NCBI RefSeq assembly: GCF_010384365.1 | Contig: NZ_CP048397.1 | Location: 4,898,001-4,962,000, forward strand | Reading direction: 5' to 3' | DNA from: Streptomyces sp. S4.7 | GTDB lineage: Bacteria; Actinomycetota; Actinomycetes; Streptomycetales; Streptomycetaceae | DNA length: 64,000 bases | Part shown: piece by piece, positions 8,267-16,731 of the stretch | How the letters are laid out: each line of letters starts with the position of its first letter | Position numbering within the stretch: position 1 is the first letter of the stretch | Notes under the pieces: model-generated | The model's database searches: none | What the model saw: the letters and a program-made list of their open reading frames with translations, nothing else | Told to the model about the DNA's origin: nothing | Translations under genes and position numbers: made by a program

Positions 8267-9292
8267 CTACGGCAGGCCGTGCACGTGCGGGCCGACCGCC
8301 TTGGACCAGGCGTCGCCGCTGGAGGCGTCCCAGTTGGTGGACCAGGCCATCGCGCCGCGCAGGCCGGGGTAGGTCTTGTCGGGCTTGAAGCTGCCGCAGT
8401 TGGTGCCCTGCGTCAGACAGTCCAGCGCGTCGTTGACGACGGCGGGGTCGGTGTAGCCGCCGCCCGCCGCGCTCGGCGAGGCCGGCAGGCCGAGGCCGAC
8501 CTGGGAGGGGGCGAGGCCGCCTTCGAGCTGGATGCAGGCGAGGGCGGTGAGGAAGTCGACCGTGCCCTGGGAGTAGACCTGTCCGTCGCAGCCGAGCATC
8601 GAACCGCTGTTGTAGTACTGCATGTTGACGACCGTGAGGATGTCCTTCACGGCCAGCGCGGTCTTGAAGTACTCGTTGGACGTCGACTGCATGTCGATGG
8701 TCTGCGGCGCCATCGTCAGGACGAAGCCGTCGCCCGCCTGACCGGCGATCGACTTCAACGCCTGCGTCATGTAGGTGGAGTTGAGGCCGTTCTCCAGGTC
8801 GATGTCGACGCCGTCGAACCCGTACTCGTCCATCAGCGCGGACACGGAGTCGGCGAAGGCGTTCGCCGACGCCTCGTCGTTGACCGAGACGGTGCCCTTC
8901 TCGCCGCCGATGGAGATGACGACCGACTTGCCCGCGGCCTGCTTGGCGGCGATGTCGGCCCTGAACTGCTCGTCGGTGTAGCCGCCGAGACCGGCCGAGT
9001 CGAGGGTGAAGTCGACCTGCCCGGCGGTGGCGGTGGCGTCCGCGAACGCGACGGCGATGATGTCGTAGTCGTCCTGGACCTCGGCCAGCGTCTGGACGGT
9101 CGCGCCGTTGTTGAAGTTCTGCCAGTAACCGGTCACGGCGTGGGCCGGTACGGCGGCGGGTGCGGCGGCGGCCGGCGCGGGCTCGTTCGCGGCGTTGGCC
9201 GCGGGTACGGCCAGTGCGGCGACGGCGAGAACGCCTGCCACGGCGAGGACTTTGAGCGTGCGGGGCGTGCGGGATCGCGCTTTCCTGTGCAC
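8267..9292 (-). CDS. Secreted chitinase, GH18 catalytic domain only
   Basis: The 341-residue precursor starts at GTG 9292, with GGAGG 7 bp upstream. A Sec signal peptide (KARSRTPRTLKVLAVAGVLA, then AALAVPAANA) is followed by a short Ala/Pro linker and the GH18 barrel (about residues 50-341). The catalytic motif DGVDIDLE (near residue 155) has the expected DxxDxDxE pattern, with Glu as proton donor. Other GH18 landmarks are SIGGEKG, MAPQTID and the C-terminal AMAWSTNWD. There is no carbohydrate-binding domain, unlike the neighbouring paralogue. A DasR-type operator at 9360-9375 predicts induction by N-acetylglucosamine-derived signals. Confidence 0.93.
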   Translation of the reverse strand: MHRKARSRTPRTLKVLAVAGVLAVAALAVPAANAANEPAPAAAAPAAVPAHAVTGYWQNFNNGATVQTLAEVQDDYDIIAVAFADATATAGQVDFTLDSAGLGGYTDEQFRADIAAKQAAGKSVVISIGGEKGTVSVNDEASANAFADSVSALMDEYGFDGVDIDLENGLNSTYMTQALKSIAGQAGDGFVLTMAPQTIDMQSTSNEYFKTALAVKDILTVVNMQYYNSGSMLGCDGQVYSQGTVDFLTALACIQLEGGLAPSQVGLGLPASPSAAGGGYTDPAVVNDALDCLTQGTNCGSFKPDKTYPGLRGAMAWSTNWDASSGDAWSKAVGPHVHGLP

Positions 9293-9332
9293 TGCATGGC
9301 CTCCGTGGGGGGGAGATGTGGGGGCGGTTCGG

Positions 9333-9348
9333 AACGGTGGCCACCGTT
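9333..9348. promoter_or_regulatory. Palindrome upstream of chitinase gene
   Basis: AACGGTGGCCACCGTT is a perfect 16-bp palindrome between the DasR-type site and the start codon. Its 12-bp core CGGTGGCCACCG recurs at 11293-11304, at the matching place upstream of the second chitinase gene. Function is unknown; its location is downstream of the presumed promoter. Confidence 0.5.
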
Positions 9349-9359
9349 TGAACGTACAA

Positions 9360-9375
9360 ACTGGTCCAGACCATT
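9360..9375. promoter_or_regulatory. DasR-responsive element (dre) upstream of chitinase gene
   Basis: ACTGGTCCAGACCATT closely matches the known 16-bp DasR consensus (ACTGGTCTAGACCACT) of Streptomyces chitin/GlcNAc genes. It lies 68 bp upstream of the chitinase start. DasR is a GntR-type repressor released by phosphorylated amino sugars. Confidence 0.85.
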
Positions 9376-9425
9376 GGCCTTGTCAAGGGCCTGGACGCGA
9401 TGGGCCGTTTTCGGCCCGGATCACG

Positions 9426-9459
9426 CAGCAGCGCCGCCGGGGGAGCGGCGGCGCTGCTG
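9426..9459 (-). terminator. Hairpin terminator after the modular chitinase gene
   Basis: A 14-bp perfect stem (CAGCAGCGCCGCCG / CGGCGGCGCTGCTG) with a 6-nt loop lies 29 bp beyond the 3' end of the minus-strand chitinase gene. Confidence 0.8.
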
Positions 9460-9487
9460 GTTCGTGTGTGGGGGAGCGTGGGAGTGA

Positions 9488-11248
9488 TTACGGCAGTGCG
9501 TGGACGTGCGGGCCGACCGCGTTCGACCAGGCGTTGCCGGCCGTCGCGTCCCAGTTGGTGGACCAGGTCATCGCGCCGCGCAGCGACGGGTAGGTCTTCG
9601 ACGGCTTGAAGTTGCCGCAGTTGGTGCCGCGCGTCAGGCAGTTGAGGGCGTTGTTGACGGTGGTCGGGGAGACGTAACCGCTGCCCGCGCCACGGGTCGA
9701 GGCCGGCAGGCCGAGGCCGACCTGGGAGGGGTCGAGGCCGCCTTCGAGCTGGATGCAGGCGAGGGCGGTGAGGAAGTCGACCGTGCCCTGGGAGTAGACC
9801 TGTCCGTCGCAGCCGAGCATCGAACCGCTGTTGTAGTACTGCATGTTGACGACCGTGAGGATGTCCTTCACGGCCAGCGCCGTCTTGAAGTACTCGCTGC
9901 CGGTCGACTGCATGTCGATGGTCTGCGGCGCCATGGTGAGCACGAGACCGGAGCCGGCCTTCGCCGAGAGCTGCCGCAACGCCTTGGTCAGATAGGTGGA
10001 GTTGATGCCGTGTTCGAGGTCGATGTCGACCCCGTTGAAGCCGTACTCCTGCATCAGGGCGTAGGCGCTGTTGGCGAACGCCGTCGCCGAGGCGTCACTG
10101 TTGATCGTGACGTTGCCCTTCTCGCCGCCCACCGAGATGATCACGGACTTGCCGGCGGCCTTCTTCGCGGCGACGTCGGACTTGAACTCGGCGACGCCGG
10201 AGTAGCCCACTGCCGGGTCGAGGTTGAAGACGATCTGGCCGGGCGTGGTCGTCGAGTCGGCGAACGACACGGCGATGATGTCGAACTGCGCCTGGACGTC
10301 ACGGAGTTTCTGGACGGCCGCACCGTTGTTGAAGTTCTGCCAGTAGCCGGTCAGCGCGTGCCTCGGCACCGACGGCCCGCCCGGGTCGCCGCCGCCCGGC
10401 GAGGTCCGGCCGCTGACTGCCGCGGACTTCGCGGACTCGCCGGCCGCGTTGGTCGCCGACACCTGGAACTGGTAGGTGGTGGCCGCCGCCAGCCCGCTCA
10501 CGGTCGCCGAGGTCCCGGTCGCCGTCTGGACCTTCGTACCGTCGCGGTAGATGTTGTAGCCGGTCGCGCCGCTCACCGCGTTCCAGCTCAGCGCCACCGA
10601 CGAGGCGGTCACGGCGCCGGTGGCGAGCCCGGCGGGAGTGCCGGGGGCCTGCGGGTCGGGGTCGCCGCCCCCGCCGCCGTCCGGGCCGAAGACGGACACG
10701 TCGTCGACGAGGTACGCGCTCTGCCCGTACCAGCCGTGCGTGTAGACGGTCACCGCACGCGTCGAGGCGCCGGTCCCGAAGGTCGTGGTGAGCTGCTTCC
10801 AGCCGCTCTCGCCGGGCGTCCAGGTCGACACGTCGGTGGTCCCGGTGCCGCTGGCCCCGAGATACGCGTACCCGCCCTGCACCCACGCGCTCAGCGTGTA
10901 GGTCGAGTTGGGCTGCACGGCCACGGACTGCGAGCACTTGGCGTAGTCCTGCCCGGCGGGCGTCCCCTTCAGCGCGCCGGCCCCGCTCCGTACGGGAGAC
11001 CCGACGACGGCCCCGCTCCCGCCGGAACAGGACCAGTTGGCGAGCCCGGCCTCGAAGCCGGCGTTCTTGGCGACGTTGATGTCGGCGGCCTGTGCGACGC
11101 CGCCCAGTCCGCCCACGCTCAGGGCCCCGGCGGCCATGACGGCCACCACCCCTCCCAGCCAACTCCGCTTCCGCCCGCGTTGGTTGCCGGTGCCGCCGGT
11201 GCCGCCGGTGCTGCCGGGTCTGCGTCTGCCGTCGGGTACACGTTCCAC
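9488..11248 (-). CDS. Secreted modular chitinase: CBM-like domain, FnIII, GH18
   Basis: The 586-residue precursor starts at GTG 11248, with GGAGG 6 bp upstream. A signal peptide ends near AQAADINVAKN (about residue 55). A beta-sandwich carbohydrate-binding-like domain follows (about 56-185, KNAGFEAGLANWSC to YLVDDVSVFG). After a Gly-rich linker comes a fibronectin type III domain (about 205-285, AGLATGAVTASSVALSWNAV), then the GH18 domain (about 300-586) with catalytic DIDLE in FNGVDIDLEHG. It shares a 148-bp block of identical DNA with the neighbouring chitinase gene. It has a DasR-type operator at 11336-11351 and a hairpin terminator. It is likely secreted to degrade chitin. Confidence 0.93.
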   Translation of the reverse strand: MERVPDGRRRPGSTGGTGGTGNQRGRKRSWLGGVVAVMAAGALSVGGLGGVAQAADINVAKNAGFEAGLANWSCSGGSGAVVGSPVRSGAGALKGTPAGQDYAKCSQSVAVQPNSTYTLSAWVQGGYAYLGASGTGTTDVSTWTPGESGWKQLTTTFGTGASTRAVTVYTHGWYGQSAYLVDDVSVFGPDGGGGGDPDPQAPGTPAGLATGAVTASSVALSWNAVSGATGYNIYRDGTKVQTATGTSATVSGLAAATTYQFQVSATNAAGESAKSAAVSGRTSPGGGDPGGPSVPRHALTGYWQNFNNGAAVQKLRDVQAQFDIIAVSFADSTTTPGQIVFNLDPAVGYSGVAEFKSDVAAKKAAGKSVIISVGGEKGNVTINSDASATAFANSAYALMQEYGFNGVDIDLEHGINSTYLTKALRQLSAKAGSGLVLTMAPQTIDMQSTGSEYFKTALAVKDILTVVNMQYYNSGSMLGCDGQVYSQGTVDFLTALACIQLEGGLDPSQVGLGLPASTRGAGSGYVSPTTVNNALNCLTRGTNCGNFKPSKTYPSLRGAMTWSTNWDATAGNAWSNAVGPHVHALP

Positions 11249-11292
11249 TTGATGCCTCCGCTGGGGATGTCGGGTTGGAGGTACGGATCAGG

Positions 11293-11304
11293 AACGGTGG
11301 CCAC
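11293..11304. promoter_or_regulatory. Palindrome upstream of modular chitinase gene
   Basis: CGGTGGCCACCG, within GGAACGGTGGCCACCG, matches the palindrome at 9333-9348 in sequence and relative position (between dre and start codon). Confidence 0.45.
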
Positions 11305-11335
11305 CGCCAGGCCCGGGACAGGACCTGGCGTAAAA

Positions 11336-11351
11336 AATGGTCCAGACCATT
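11336..11351. promoter_or_regulatory. DasR-responsive element (dre) upstream of modular chitinase gene
   Basis: AATGGTCCAGACCATT has perfect 7-bp arms around CA and matches the DasR consensus core TGGTC-n2-GACCA. It lies 88 bp upstream of the start. Confidence 0.85.
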
Positions 11352-11447
11352 CAAGTTGTCAATACCTCTGACACGACATCCGCCCGGCACGGCATCCGCC
11401 CGGCTCGGCATCCCGCCGACGCGGCACGTGCGCCGGGCGCGCGCGGG

Positions 11448-11891
11448 CTACTCGTCCTGGAGCCGGTCCGCCGCGTAGCCGGCCACCACGCCCACCACCA
11501 GGACCGCGTTCGACATGAGGATGCCCTCCGCCTCCAGGTCGTGCCACTGCATCACCATGTTCAGCGCCTGCGCCGCCACACCGACCGTGAAGACCGCCAG
11601 GACGTGCTGGGTCTTCGAGTCGCGGAACGGGTCGCGGTGGAACCTGCCCGCCGCCCAGGTGGCCAGCGCGATGCAGACCGCGTTCGGGATGTGGATCAGC
11701 ATCAGTCTGCCGTCGAAGGTCTCCAGGTTCTCCGCGGTGGCCAGGTGATCGTTGACCAGCGTGGTCTGCAGGTACTCCGTCAGGAGCAGGACGACGATGC
11801 CGGCCGCCCAGGCGCGTGCGAGCGCGAACACCGCCGCTCCGCGTCCCTCGTCCCGCTGGGCGGTCGCCCCCGGGTAGCCGTACCTCGTCAT
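11448..11891 (-). CDS. Small membrane protein of unknown function
   Basis: The protein has 147 residues from ATG 11891, with GGAGG 9 bp upstream; a longer reading frame exists but lacks a better site. Four hydrophobic segments are visible (AWAAGIVVLLLTEYL; LIHIPNAVCIALATWAAG; HVLAVFTVGVAAQALNMVM; SNAVLVVGVVAGYAA), so it is an integral membrane protein. No motif identifies a function. It is 64 bp from the next minus-strand gene and probably co-transcribed with it. Confidence 0.7.
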   Translation of the reverse strand: MTRYGYPGATAQRDEGRGAAVFALARAWAAGIVVLLLTEYLQTTLVNDHLATAENLETFDGRLMLIHIPNAVCIALATWAAGRFHRDPFRDSKTQHVLAVFTVGVAAQALNMVMQWHDLEAEGILMSNAVLVVGVVAGYAADRLQDE

Positions 11892-11955
11892 CGCCAACCG
11901 CCTCCGTAAGTGCTCGTGCTGTGGGGCCGGGGGCGGGAACCTGAATCCCGCCCTC

Positions 11956-12378
11956 TCAGACCACCGTGAAGAGAAGAACCGCCGCGAAGCCGGCCGCGGC
12001 AAGCCCGCAGCCCGCCACCAGCAACCCGTACTGGAGCACCGGCGACCAGTTGCCGCGGGACGCGACCGTCGCCGTGCGCGCCGGAGCCGCCGGGTCGTAC
12101 GCCACCGTCACCGGATCGCCGACGCGAATCGACCGGCTCGCCAGATCCTCGAACTCGATCTGGCGGCCGTCCGGAATGCGGAAGGTGAAGAAGTACTGCC
12201 GTGCGTCGGACCTGTTGTAGGGCTCCTGCTCGATCCGTACACAGACGCCTTCCGCCCGAATGCCCTTTCGCAGTGCCCGATTCACGCCTGAAAGGCGACG
12301 CGCGTAGTGCGTTGCCAACCAGCCGAAAAGCAGAATCATGCCGCCGAAGAAAAGGTAATCACCGCCCGGAACATCCAT
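11956..12378 (-). CDS. DUF3592-type membrane protein
   Basis: The protein has 140 residues. A transmembrane segment at each end (FFGGMILLFGWLATHY; LLVAGCGLAAAGFAAVLLF) flanks a small beta domain with TFRIPDGRQIEFED and VGDPVTVAYDPAAPARTATV, as in DUF3592 proteins. Role unknown. It is 10 bp after the lipoprotein gene on the same strand, so it may belong to the operon that starts with the Flp-leader protein at 14600. Confidence 0.75.
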   Translation of the reverse strand: MDVPGGDYLFFGGMILLFGWLATHYARRLSGVNRALRKGIRAEGVCVRIEQEPYNRSDARQYFFTFRIPDGRQIEFEDLASRSIRVGDPVTVAYDPAAPARTATVASRGNWSPVLQYGLLVAGCGLAAAGFAAVLLFTVV

Positions 12379-12388
12379 TGCCGACCGC

Positions 12389-13033
12389 CTATTCGACCGT
12401 GATCGATTCGATGATCTTCTTCAGGTCGCTCTCGCCGAGCTTGCCCTTGACCGCGTCGATCCGTACCGCGAATGTCTTGTCGTCGGCGTCCAGGCCCGCG
12501 ATGATCACGCCGTCGACCCGGCTGCCCGCCTTAGGGTCGAGTGCCCCGCCCGGGGTCCCCGCCCCGGAGCCGGTACCCGAATCCTTCTGGGTGAACTGGA
12601 AGTTGATCCGCCGGGCCTCCTCGTCGCCGTCCGGGCCGGAGACCTTGATCTCCTCCTGCTTCCCGAGCGTCGAGCCCAGGGCGACCCCCGCCTCGGCGCC
12701 GATCGCCGCCTCCTCCACCGAGTCGGCGTCCGTGAAGTCGAGCTGCACGGTGATCATGCCGATGGTCCCGCCGTCGTCCCGGAGCGTCGCCGCCGCCGCG
12801 TTGTACTTGCTGCGCTCGGCGGCGCTCTGCGCCTCGAACGCGGGCGGGTGCGCCACCGTGACCGCCGGGGTCCTGAGCGTGCCCCAGCCCTCCGGCACCG
12901 TGCCGCTCCTGGCCTCCGTACCGCACCCTGCCGCGAGCAGGAGCGTCGCCAGCGCGGTGGTCGCGGTCGCGAGGGCCGTCCGTCCGGCCGGCCCGGCCGT
13001 CTTGTCTCTTCTCTTGCCGTCGTTGCTGCTCAT
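12389..13033 (-). CDS. Lipoprotein paired with the EF-hand Flp-leader protein
   Basis: The protein has 214 residues from ATG 13033, with AGGAG 10 bp upstream. It has a lipoprotein signal peptide with lipobox LLLAAGC (Cys near residue 37). The mature part contains VTVAHPPAFEAQSAAERSKYNAAAATL, reminiscent of small actinobacterial lipoproteins whose function is unknown. It begins 25 bp after the end of the 513-residue Flp-leader protein, so the two are probably co-expressed. By analogy with toxin/immunity pairs it could be a partner or protective protein at the cell surface, but this is inference. Confidence 0.75.
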   Translation of the reverse strand: MSSNDGKRRDKTAGPAGRTALATATTALATLLLAAGCGTEARSGTVPEGWGTLRTPAVTVAHPPAFEAQSAAERSKYNAAAATLRDDGGTIGMITVQLDFTDADSVEEAAIGAEAGVALGSTLGKQEEIKVSGPDGDEEARRINFQFTQKDSGTGSGAGTPGGALDPKAGSRVDGVIIAGLDADDKTFAVRIDAVKGKLGESDLKKIIESITVE

Positions 13034-13058
13034 GGCGTGTGTGCTCCTGTCCCCGGGA

Positions 13059-14600
13059 TCAGTTCGCACAGTAGCTGTACGGGACATAACTGCGGTTGTC
13101 CCCCTGCGGCGCACCCAGGAACTGTGCGTCGTTGAGGTTCTCCTCCTTCTTCTCGGTGGAGACCGAGAAGCCGAAGCTCAGACCCAGATTCAGTTCGAAT
13201 CCGTACTCGGCGGCCGCGGTCTGGCCGGTGTACGTGTTCTTGCTGGACAGGCCCTCGTCGAAGAGGAGCTGCCCGAACGGGTCGTCCGCGCCGGGCCGCT
13301 TCGTCGGCGCGTGGTCGTCGAACATGTAGGCGAACGGCGCTCCGTTGTCGCCGGTGCCGTCCAGCCACTCCTGGGCGATCGCGCGCTGCTTGTCGCCCTC
13401 GGCGCCCGGCTTGAGGACGATCGAGTTGGTGACGACCTCGATACCGCTCTCGCCCTCGGTGCCCTTCGCGCTGCCGCTGCCGCCGCGCTTGTCGCCGTCC
13501 TTCTTGCCGTTGTCGCCGCCGACCGTGACGCCGTCCTTCGTGGCGCCCTTCTCGACCGTGCGCGTCATGTCGATGCGCAGCAGCTCACCGGTCGTCTTGT
13601 CGTGGCTGACCGTGATGGTGCCGGTCTGGGTGGTGGTCGCGCTCGACTCGCCGCTGATGGGCCCGGCCTCGTAGCCGACCTTGCCCGTGTACTCGATGGC
13701 CGCGCTGTACGTGTACGACTTGAGGTCGCGGTAGTTGTTGTCGGTCCAGGTCACCTCGGGCGAGAACTTGAAGCTGCCGCCGAGCGTCGCGCTGAGCTTC
13801 TTCTCGTCGCCCGCCGAGAGCTTCATACCACCGGCGGCGCTGGCCTCCAGGCCGACCTTGCCGTAGCTGATGTGCCGGTTGCCGAGCTTCTCGTCGATGC
13901 GCTTGCGGAGCTGCTCCTCCTCGTACATCGGACCGCTGTTGAAGAGGTAGGCGATGCTGTTGCCGAGCCCGCCACCACGCGAGTTGGCGTGCCGGTTGGC
14001 CAGCTCGTACGTCTTGAGGTCCTCGATGTCCTCGCGGAACTTGGCCGCGTCCTCCTCGCTGTCGAAGACCCAGGTGTCCCCGTTGGTCACCTTGATCCCC
14101 GCACCGAGCTCGACCTTGTCCGAGCCGAACTTGCCCACCTTGGCGCCCGGCTTCCAGTCCTTCTTGGCGGCGACGGACGCGGCGTCGGTGAAGGTCATCA
14201 TCACCTGCTGGTCCTTGTCGTCGACCTTGCCGTCCTTGTTCACGTCGTTCTTGGACTGGAAGGTCTGCTGCTGGAAGCCGTACTCCTCACCCCACTCGAT
14301 GAAGAGCAACTTGCCCTTGGCGCCGGCCTTGTCGCTGATCGAGGAGATCTGGCAGAGCGGCGGCTCGTAGTCGGCGTCGGTCTTCGGCGCGGCCTGGTTC
14401 TCCTTGCCGCCGCCGGGTGTGCACGGTCCGAACGTGACCAGGCACTTCAGCTGGTCGGCGATGGTCCCGTCGACACCGGTACCCACCAGCGCCCCCGCGA
14501 CGGCCGCGACGACCACCACCATGCCCACGTACTCGGTGGCGGAGGTGCCGCGGTCCCCCCGCGGCCCCCCTCTGACCCCTCGTACCGGTTCCCGCCTCAT
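13059..14600 (-). CDS. Large secreted protein with Flp-type prepilin leader and EF-hand-like loop
   Basis: The protein has 513 residues. The leader contains RGDRG|TSATEYVGMVVVVAA: a prepilin peptidase site after Gly18, Glu at +5 of the mature chain and a hydrophobic stretch to about residue 43, exactly as in Flp pilins. The mature body is far too long for a pilin. It has a canonical EF-hand-like loop DVNKDGKVDDKD (residues 119-130), four Cys in the first 85 residues and a beta-rich, Lys/Asp/Gly-rich remainder. It has no HINT domain. ATG 14600 is taken because longer starts would place the leader too far inside. Its promoter (14657-14702) shares the dyad found at the flp, toxin and peptidase genes. 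I do not recognise the C-terminal family. Confidence 0.85.
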   Translation of the reverse strand: MRREPVRGVRGGPRGDRGTSATEYVGMVVVVAAVAGALVGTGVDGTIADQLKCLVTFGPCTPGGGKENQAAPKTDADYEPPLCQISSISDKAGAKGKLLFIEWGEEYGFQQQTFQSKNDVNKDGKVDDKDQQVMMTFTDAASVAAKKDWKPGAKVGKFGSDKVELGAGIKVTNGDTWVFDSEEDAAKFREDIEDLKTYELANRHANSRGGGLGNSIAYLFNSGPMYEEEQLRKRIDEKLGNRHISYGKVGLEASAAGGMKLSAGDEKKLSATLGGSFKFSPEVTWTDNNYRDLKSYTYSAAIEYTGKVGYEAGPISGESSATTTQTGTITVSHDKTTGELLRIDMTRTVEKGATKDGVTVGGDNGKKDGDKRGGSGSAKGTEGESGIEVVTNSIVLKPGAEGDKQRAIAQEWLDGTGDNGAPFAYMFDDHAPTKRPGADDPFGQLLFDEGLSSKNTYTGQTAAAEYGFELNLGLSFGFSVSTEKKEENLNDAQFLGAPQGDNRSYVPYSYCAN

Positions 14601-14656
14601 CCGACCGTCCCCCTCGGTGGACCGCACAGCTCTTTCGTATGCGGAATCGGATTCGG

Positions 14657-14702
14657 AGCGTACGGACGGGCCGGACCCGGTTGCGTGGGTCCCTGGACCC
14701 AA
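14657..14702 (-). promoter_or_regulatory. Tad-regulon promoter: 19-bp dyad plus -10 (EF-hand Flp-leader gene)
   Basis: On the minus strand, the dyad TTGGGTCCAGGGACCCACG (14702-14684) is followed after 21 bp by TACGCT (14662-14657). The same arrangement occurs at five other promoters in this window. The gene starts about 57 bp downstream of the hexamer. The rest of the 405-bp gap to the next divergent gene (14703-15005) has an AT-richer stretch near 14755-14815 but no recognisable gene. Confidence 0.75.
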
Positions 14703-15005
14703 CCCGGACCCAAAGAGCACCGGCTGCCTGGTGGCCGCAGTTCGGGGCGGCTACTTTCAAGTTCAAATGAAACATGGGTTAACGCCTGACTGCTTCGCCC
14801 GATTTTGGTGGTGCGTACGATGTGCGGGCCGTACCACCGACATCGGTGAGGTGTTCTCTGCGTCCTAAGTCGTGGATAAAGTGCTGAGCAGTAGTTGAAG
14901 CTGTTTCGAAGCGGAAGTGCGCGGAAGGGCTGCGACCAGCTGTCCCAGCAGGAGAGAGAACCGCGGTCACCGGAGCTCCGGCGGCCGAGCTGAACGGGGA
15001 TCCAG

Positions 15006-15884
15006 GTGTCAACCGCCATAGCTGTCACCAGTCATGATCTGGTGCTGCCACCGACCGACCAGCAGACGCCCACGGCGGCCCTGCTGCAGGCGCCCGATGA
15101 CCAGCCTCTGGAGGCCGCGCTCGCCGACATGCAGGTCCTGGTGGAGCAGCACGGTTATGTCGTCGCGCTCTATCCCGCCTCCATCCCGGTGGCGCACGAG
15201 CGGCGGCTGCACACGGTCCGTTCGGTCCTGGAGAGCGACCGGATCGCGCTCCTCAAGCTGGACCTGCCGCCGCTCGGCCTCGCCGTACTCGTGCGGCAGC
15301 TGCGGCAGTTGTCGATCTGTGACTTCAGTGCAGGGGTCGTCGCGTCGGCGGCCAGGCTGCTCTCCCACTACATCCACGCCGGCGCGCTCCTCAACTCGGT
15401 CACCAAGCTCGACCGCGTCCCGGTGAGCCTCAAGTCCCACGCCAAGTCCTGGGTGCCGGGCTCACAGTTCGGTGTCCTCGCCAACCCCGACCCCCAGTTG
15501 ATCAAGATCGGGAACGGTGAACTCACCGGTCCCGAATTCGGCACGCAACTGCTGGTGGGAAAGGGACAATTGCAATCGGACTGGGTGACCGCGACACTCG
15601 CTCCGGCCTGGCGGGTACAGGGAGTGCAGGAGATGTCACTTCTCGCCGACTCCCCCCGCTGGTGGGGAACGCCCAAGATGGTCGAGTTCGCAGCGTTCCT
15701 GCCGGATATCTCCGTTCTCTACCAACTGGTTTCATCCGTACGGCGAGAGGTGTGTTCCTGGTGCGGTCTCGAACTCATCGGTGATCGTTGCGGATTCTGT
15801 TCCGCTCCGCTCTCCACGACTGAGAACCAAACCCACGGTTCAGGTGTCTTGAATCCAGGAACACCAACGCGCCACGGGTCGTAA
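15006..15884 (+). CDS. Conserved zinc-ribbon protein at head of Tad operon
   Basis: The protein has 292 residues and starts at GTG 15006. The body is helical and leucine-rich with no membrane segment or signal peptide. The C-terminus holds CSWCGLELIGDRCGFC, a CxxC...CxxC zinc-ribbon-like motif (about residues 252-267). It lies first in the run that leads into cpaB, with a 126-bp gap. It may be a cytoplasmic accessory or regulatory factor of the pilus, but the function is unknown to me. Confidence 0.75.
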   Translation: MSTAIAVTSHDLVLPPTDQQTPTAALLQAPDDQPLEAALADMQVLVEQHGYVVALYPASIPVAHERRLHTVRSVLESDRIALLKLDLPPLGLAVLVRQLRQLSICDFSAGVVASAARLLSHYIHAGALLNSVTKLDRVPVSLKSHAKSWVPGSQFGVLANPDPQLIKIGNGELTGPEFGTQLLVGKGQLQSDWVTATLAPAWRVQGVQEMSLLADSPRWWGTPKMVEFAAFLPDISVLYQLVSSVRREVCSWCGLELIGDRCGFCSAPLSTTENQTHGSGVLNPGTPTRHGS

Positions 15885-16010
15885 CCCGCCTGCCAGGCGG
15901 TCCGTACGGGCCGGAGGCGGCAGCCGGCACCGCGCGGCGACCGCAGACCCCGTACCTGTCCCCGCCCCGTCAGTCCCCGTCCCACGTCTTCGAACGAGGT
16001 TGTCCCGCTC

Positions 16011-16724
16011 ATGAATTCACGGCAACGCCGCGGCATCATTCTTCTGCTCCTCTCGGTCCTCTGCGCCTTCGGCGCCTTCGCCGGCGTGCTCTCGGTGATC
16101 AGCGACGTGAATTCGAAGGTCGGACCCGAGGTGGCCGCGTACCGGCTGAAGGCGGACGTCGCTCCCTACACGGCGCTGGAGGAGGGGCAGTTCGAGAAGA
16201 TAGACATGCCGAAGCGCTGGCTGTCCGACAACGCGGTCACCGACCTCGCGGTCGTCAACGGCAAGATCGCGGTCACCCAGCTCAAGAAGGGATCGCTGCT
16301 CCAGGACGACATGATCGTCAAGCGGCCCGCCCTCGCCAACGACGAGCAGGAGATCGCGATCATGATCGACGCCGCGACCGGCGTCGCGGGCAAGATCAAC
16401 GCGGGCGACCTGGTCAACATCTTCGCCACCTTCTCCGCCGAGAACGAGGGCGCCAAGGCGCAGTCCCGGATCATCGTCCCCAACGCCAAGGTCATCGACG
16501 TCGGCTCGCTGACGCCGCTGGAGCCCAAGGAGGACGACCGGGGCAGCAACACCGGACCGCGCTCGGCCGTCCCGATCACCTTCGCCCTGAAGACCAAGGA
16601 CGCCCAGCGCGTCGCCTACGCGGAGTCCTTCGCACAGCACGTACGCCTCGCCCTGCTTCCCGACGACAGCCCCACCACGCTGCGCCCCGGGGAGAGCACC
16701 TACACGCTCGAAGGGGACAAGTGA
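16011..16724 (+). CDS. cpaB: Flp pilus assembly protein CpaB (RcpC)
   Basis: The protein has 237 residues. An N-terminal membrane anchor (GIILLLLSVLCAFGAFAGVLSVI) is followed by a SAF domain (about 45-105) and the CpaB/RcpC region, with ATGVAGKINAGDLVNIFATF as the typical beta-clip motif. In Gram-negative bacteria CpaB works with the secretin; here, with no secretin gene visible, it presumably acts at the membrane/wall interface. The 7-bp gap to the next gene indicates an operon. Confidence 0.88.
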   Translation: MNSRQRRGIILLLLSVLCAFGAFAGVLSVISDVNSKVGPEVAAYRLKADVAPYTALEEGQFEKIDMPKRWLSDNAVTDLAVVNGKIAVTQLKKGSLLQDDMIVKRPALANDEQEIAIMIDAATGVAGKINAGDLVNIFATFSAENEGAKAQSRIIVPNAKVIDVGSLTPLEPKEDDRGSNTGPRSAVPITFALKTKDAQRVAYAESFAQHVRLALLPDDSPTTLRPGESTYTLEGDK

Positions 16725-16731
16725 GGGACGA

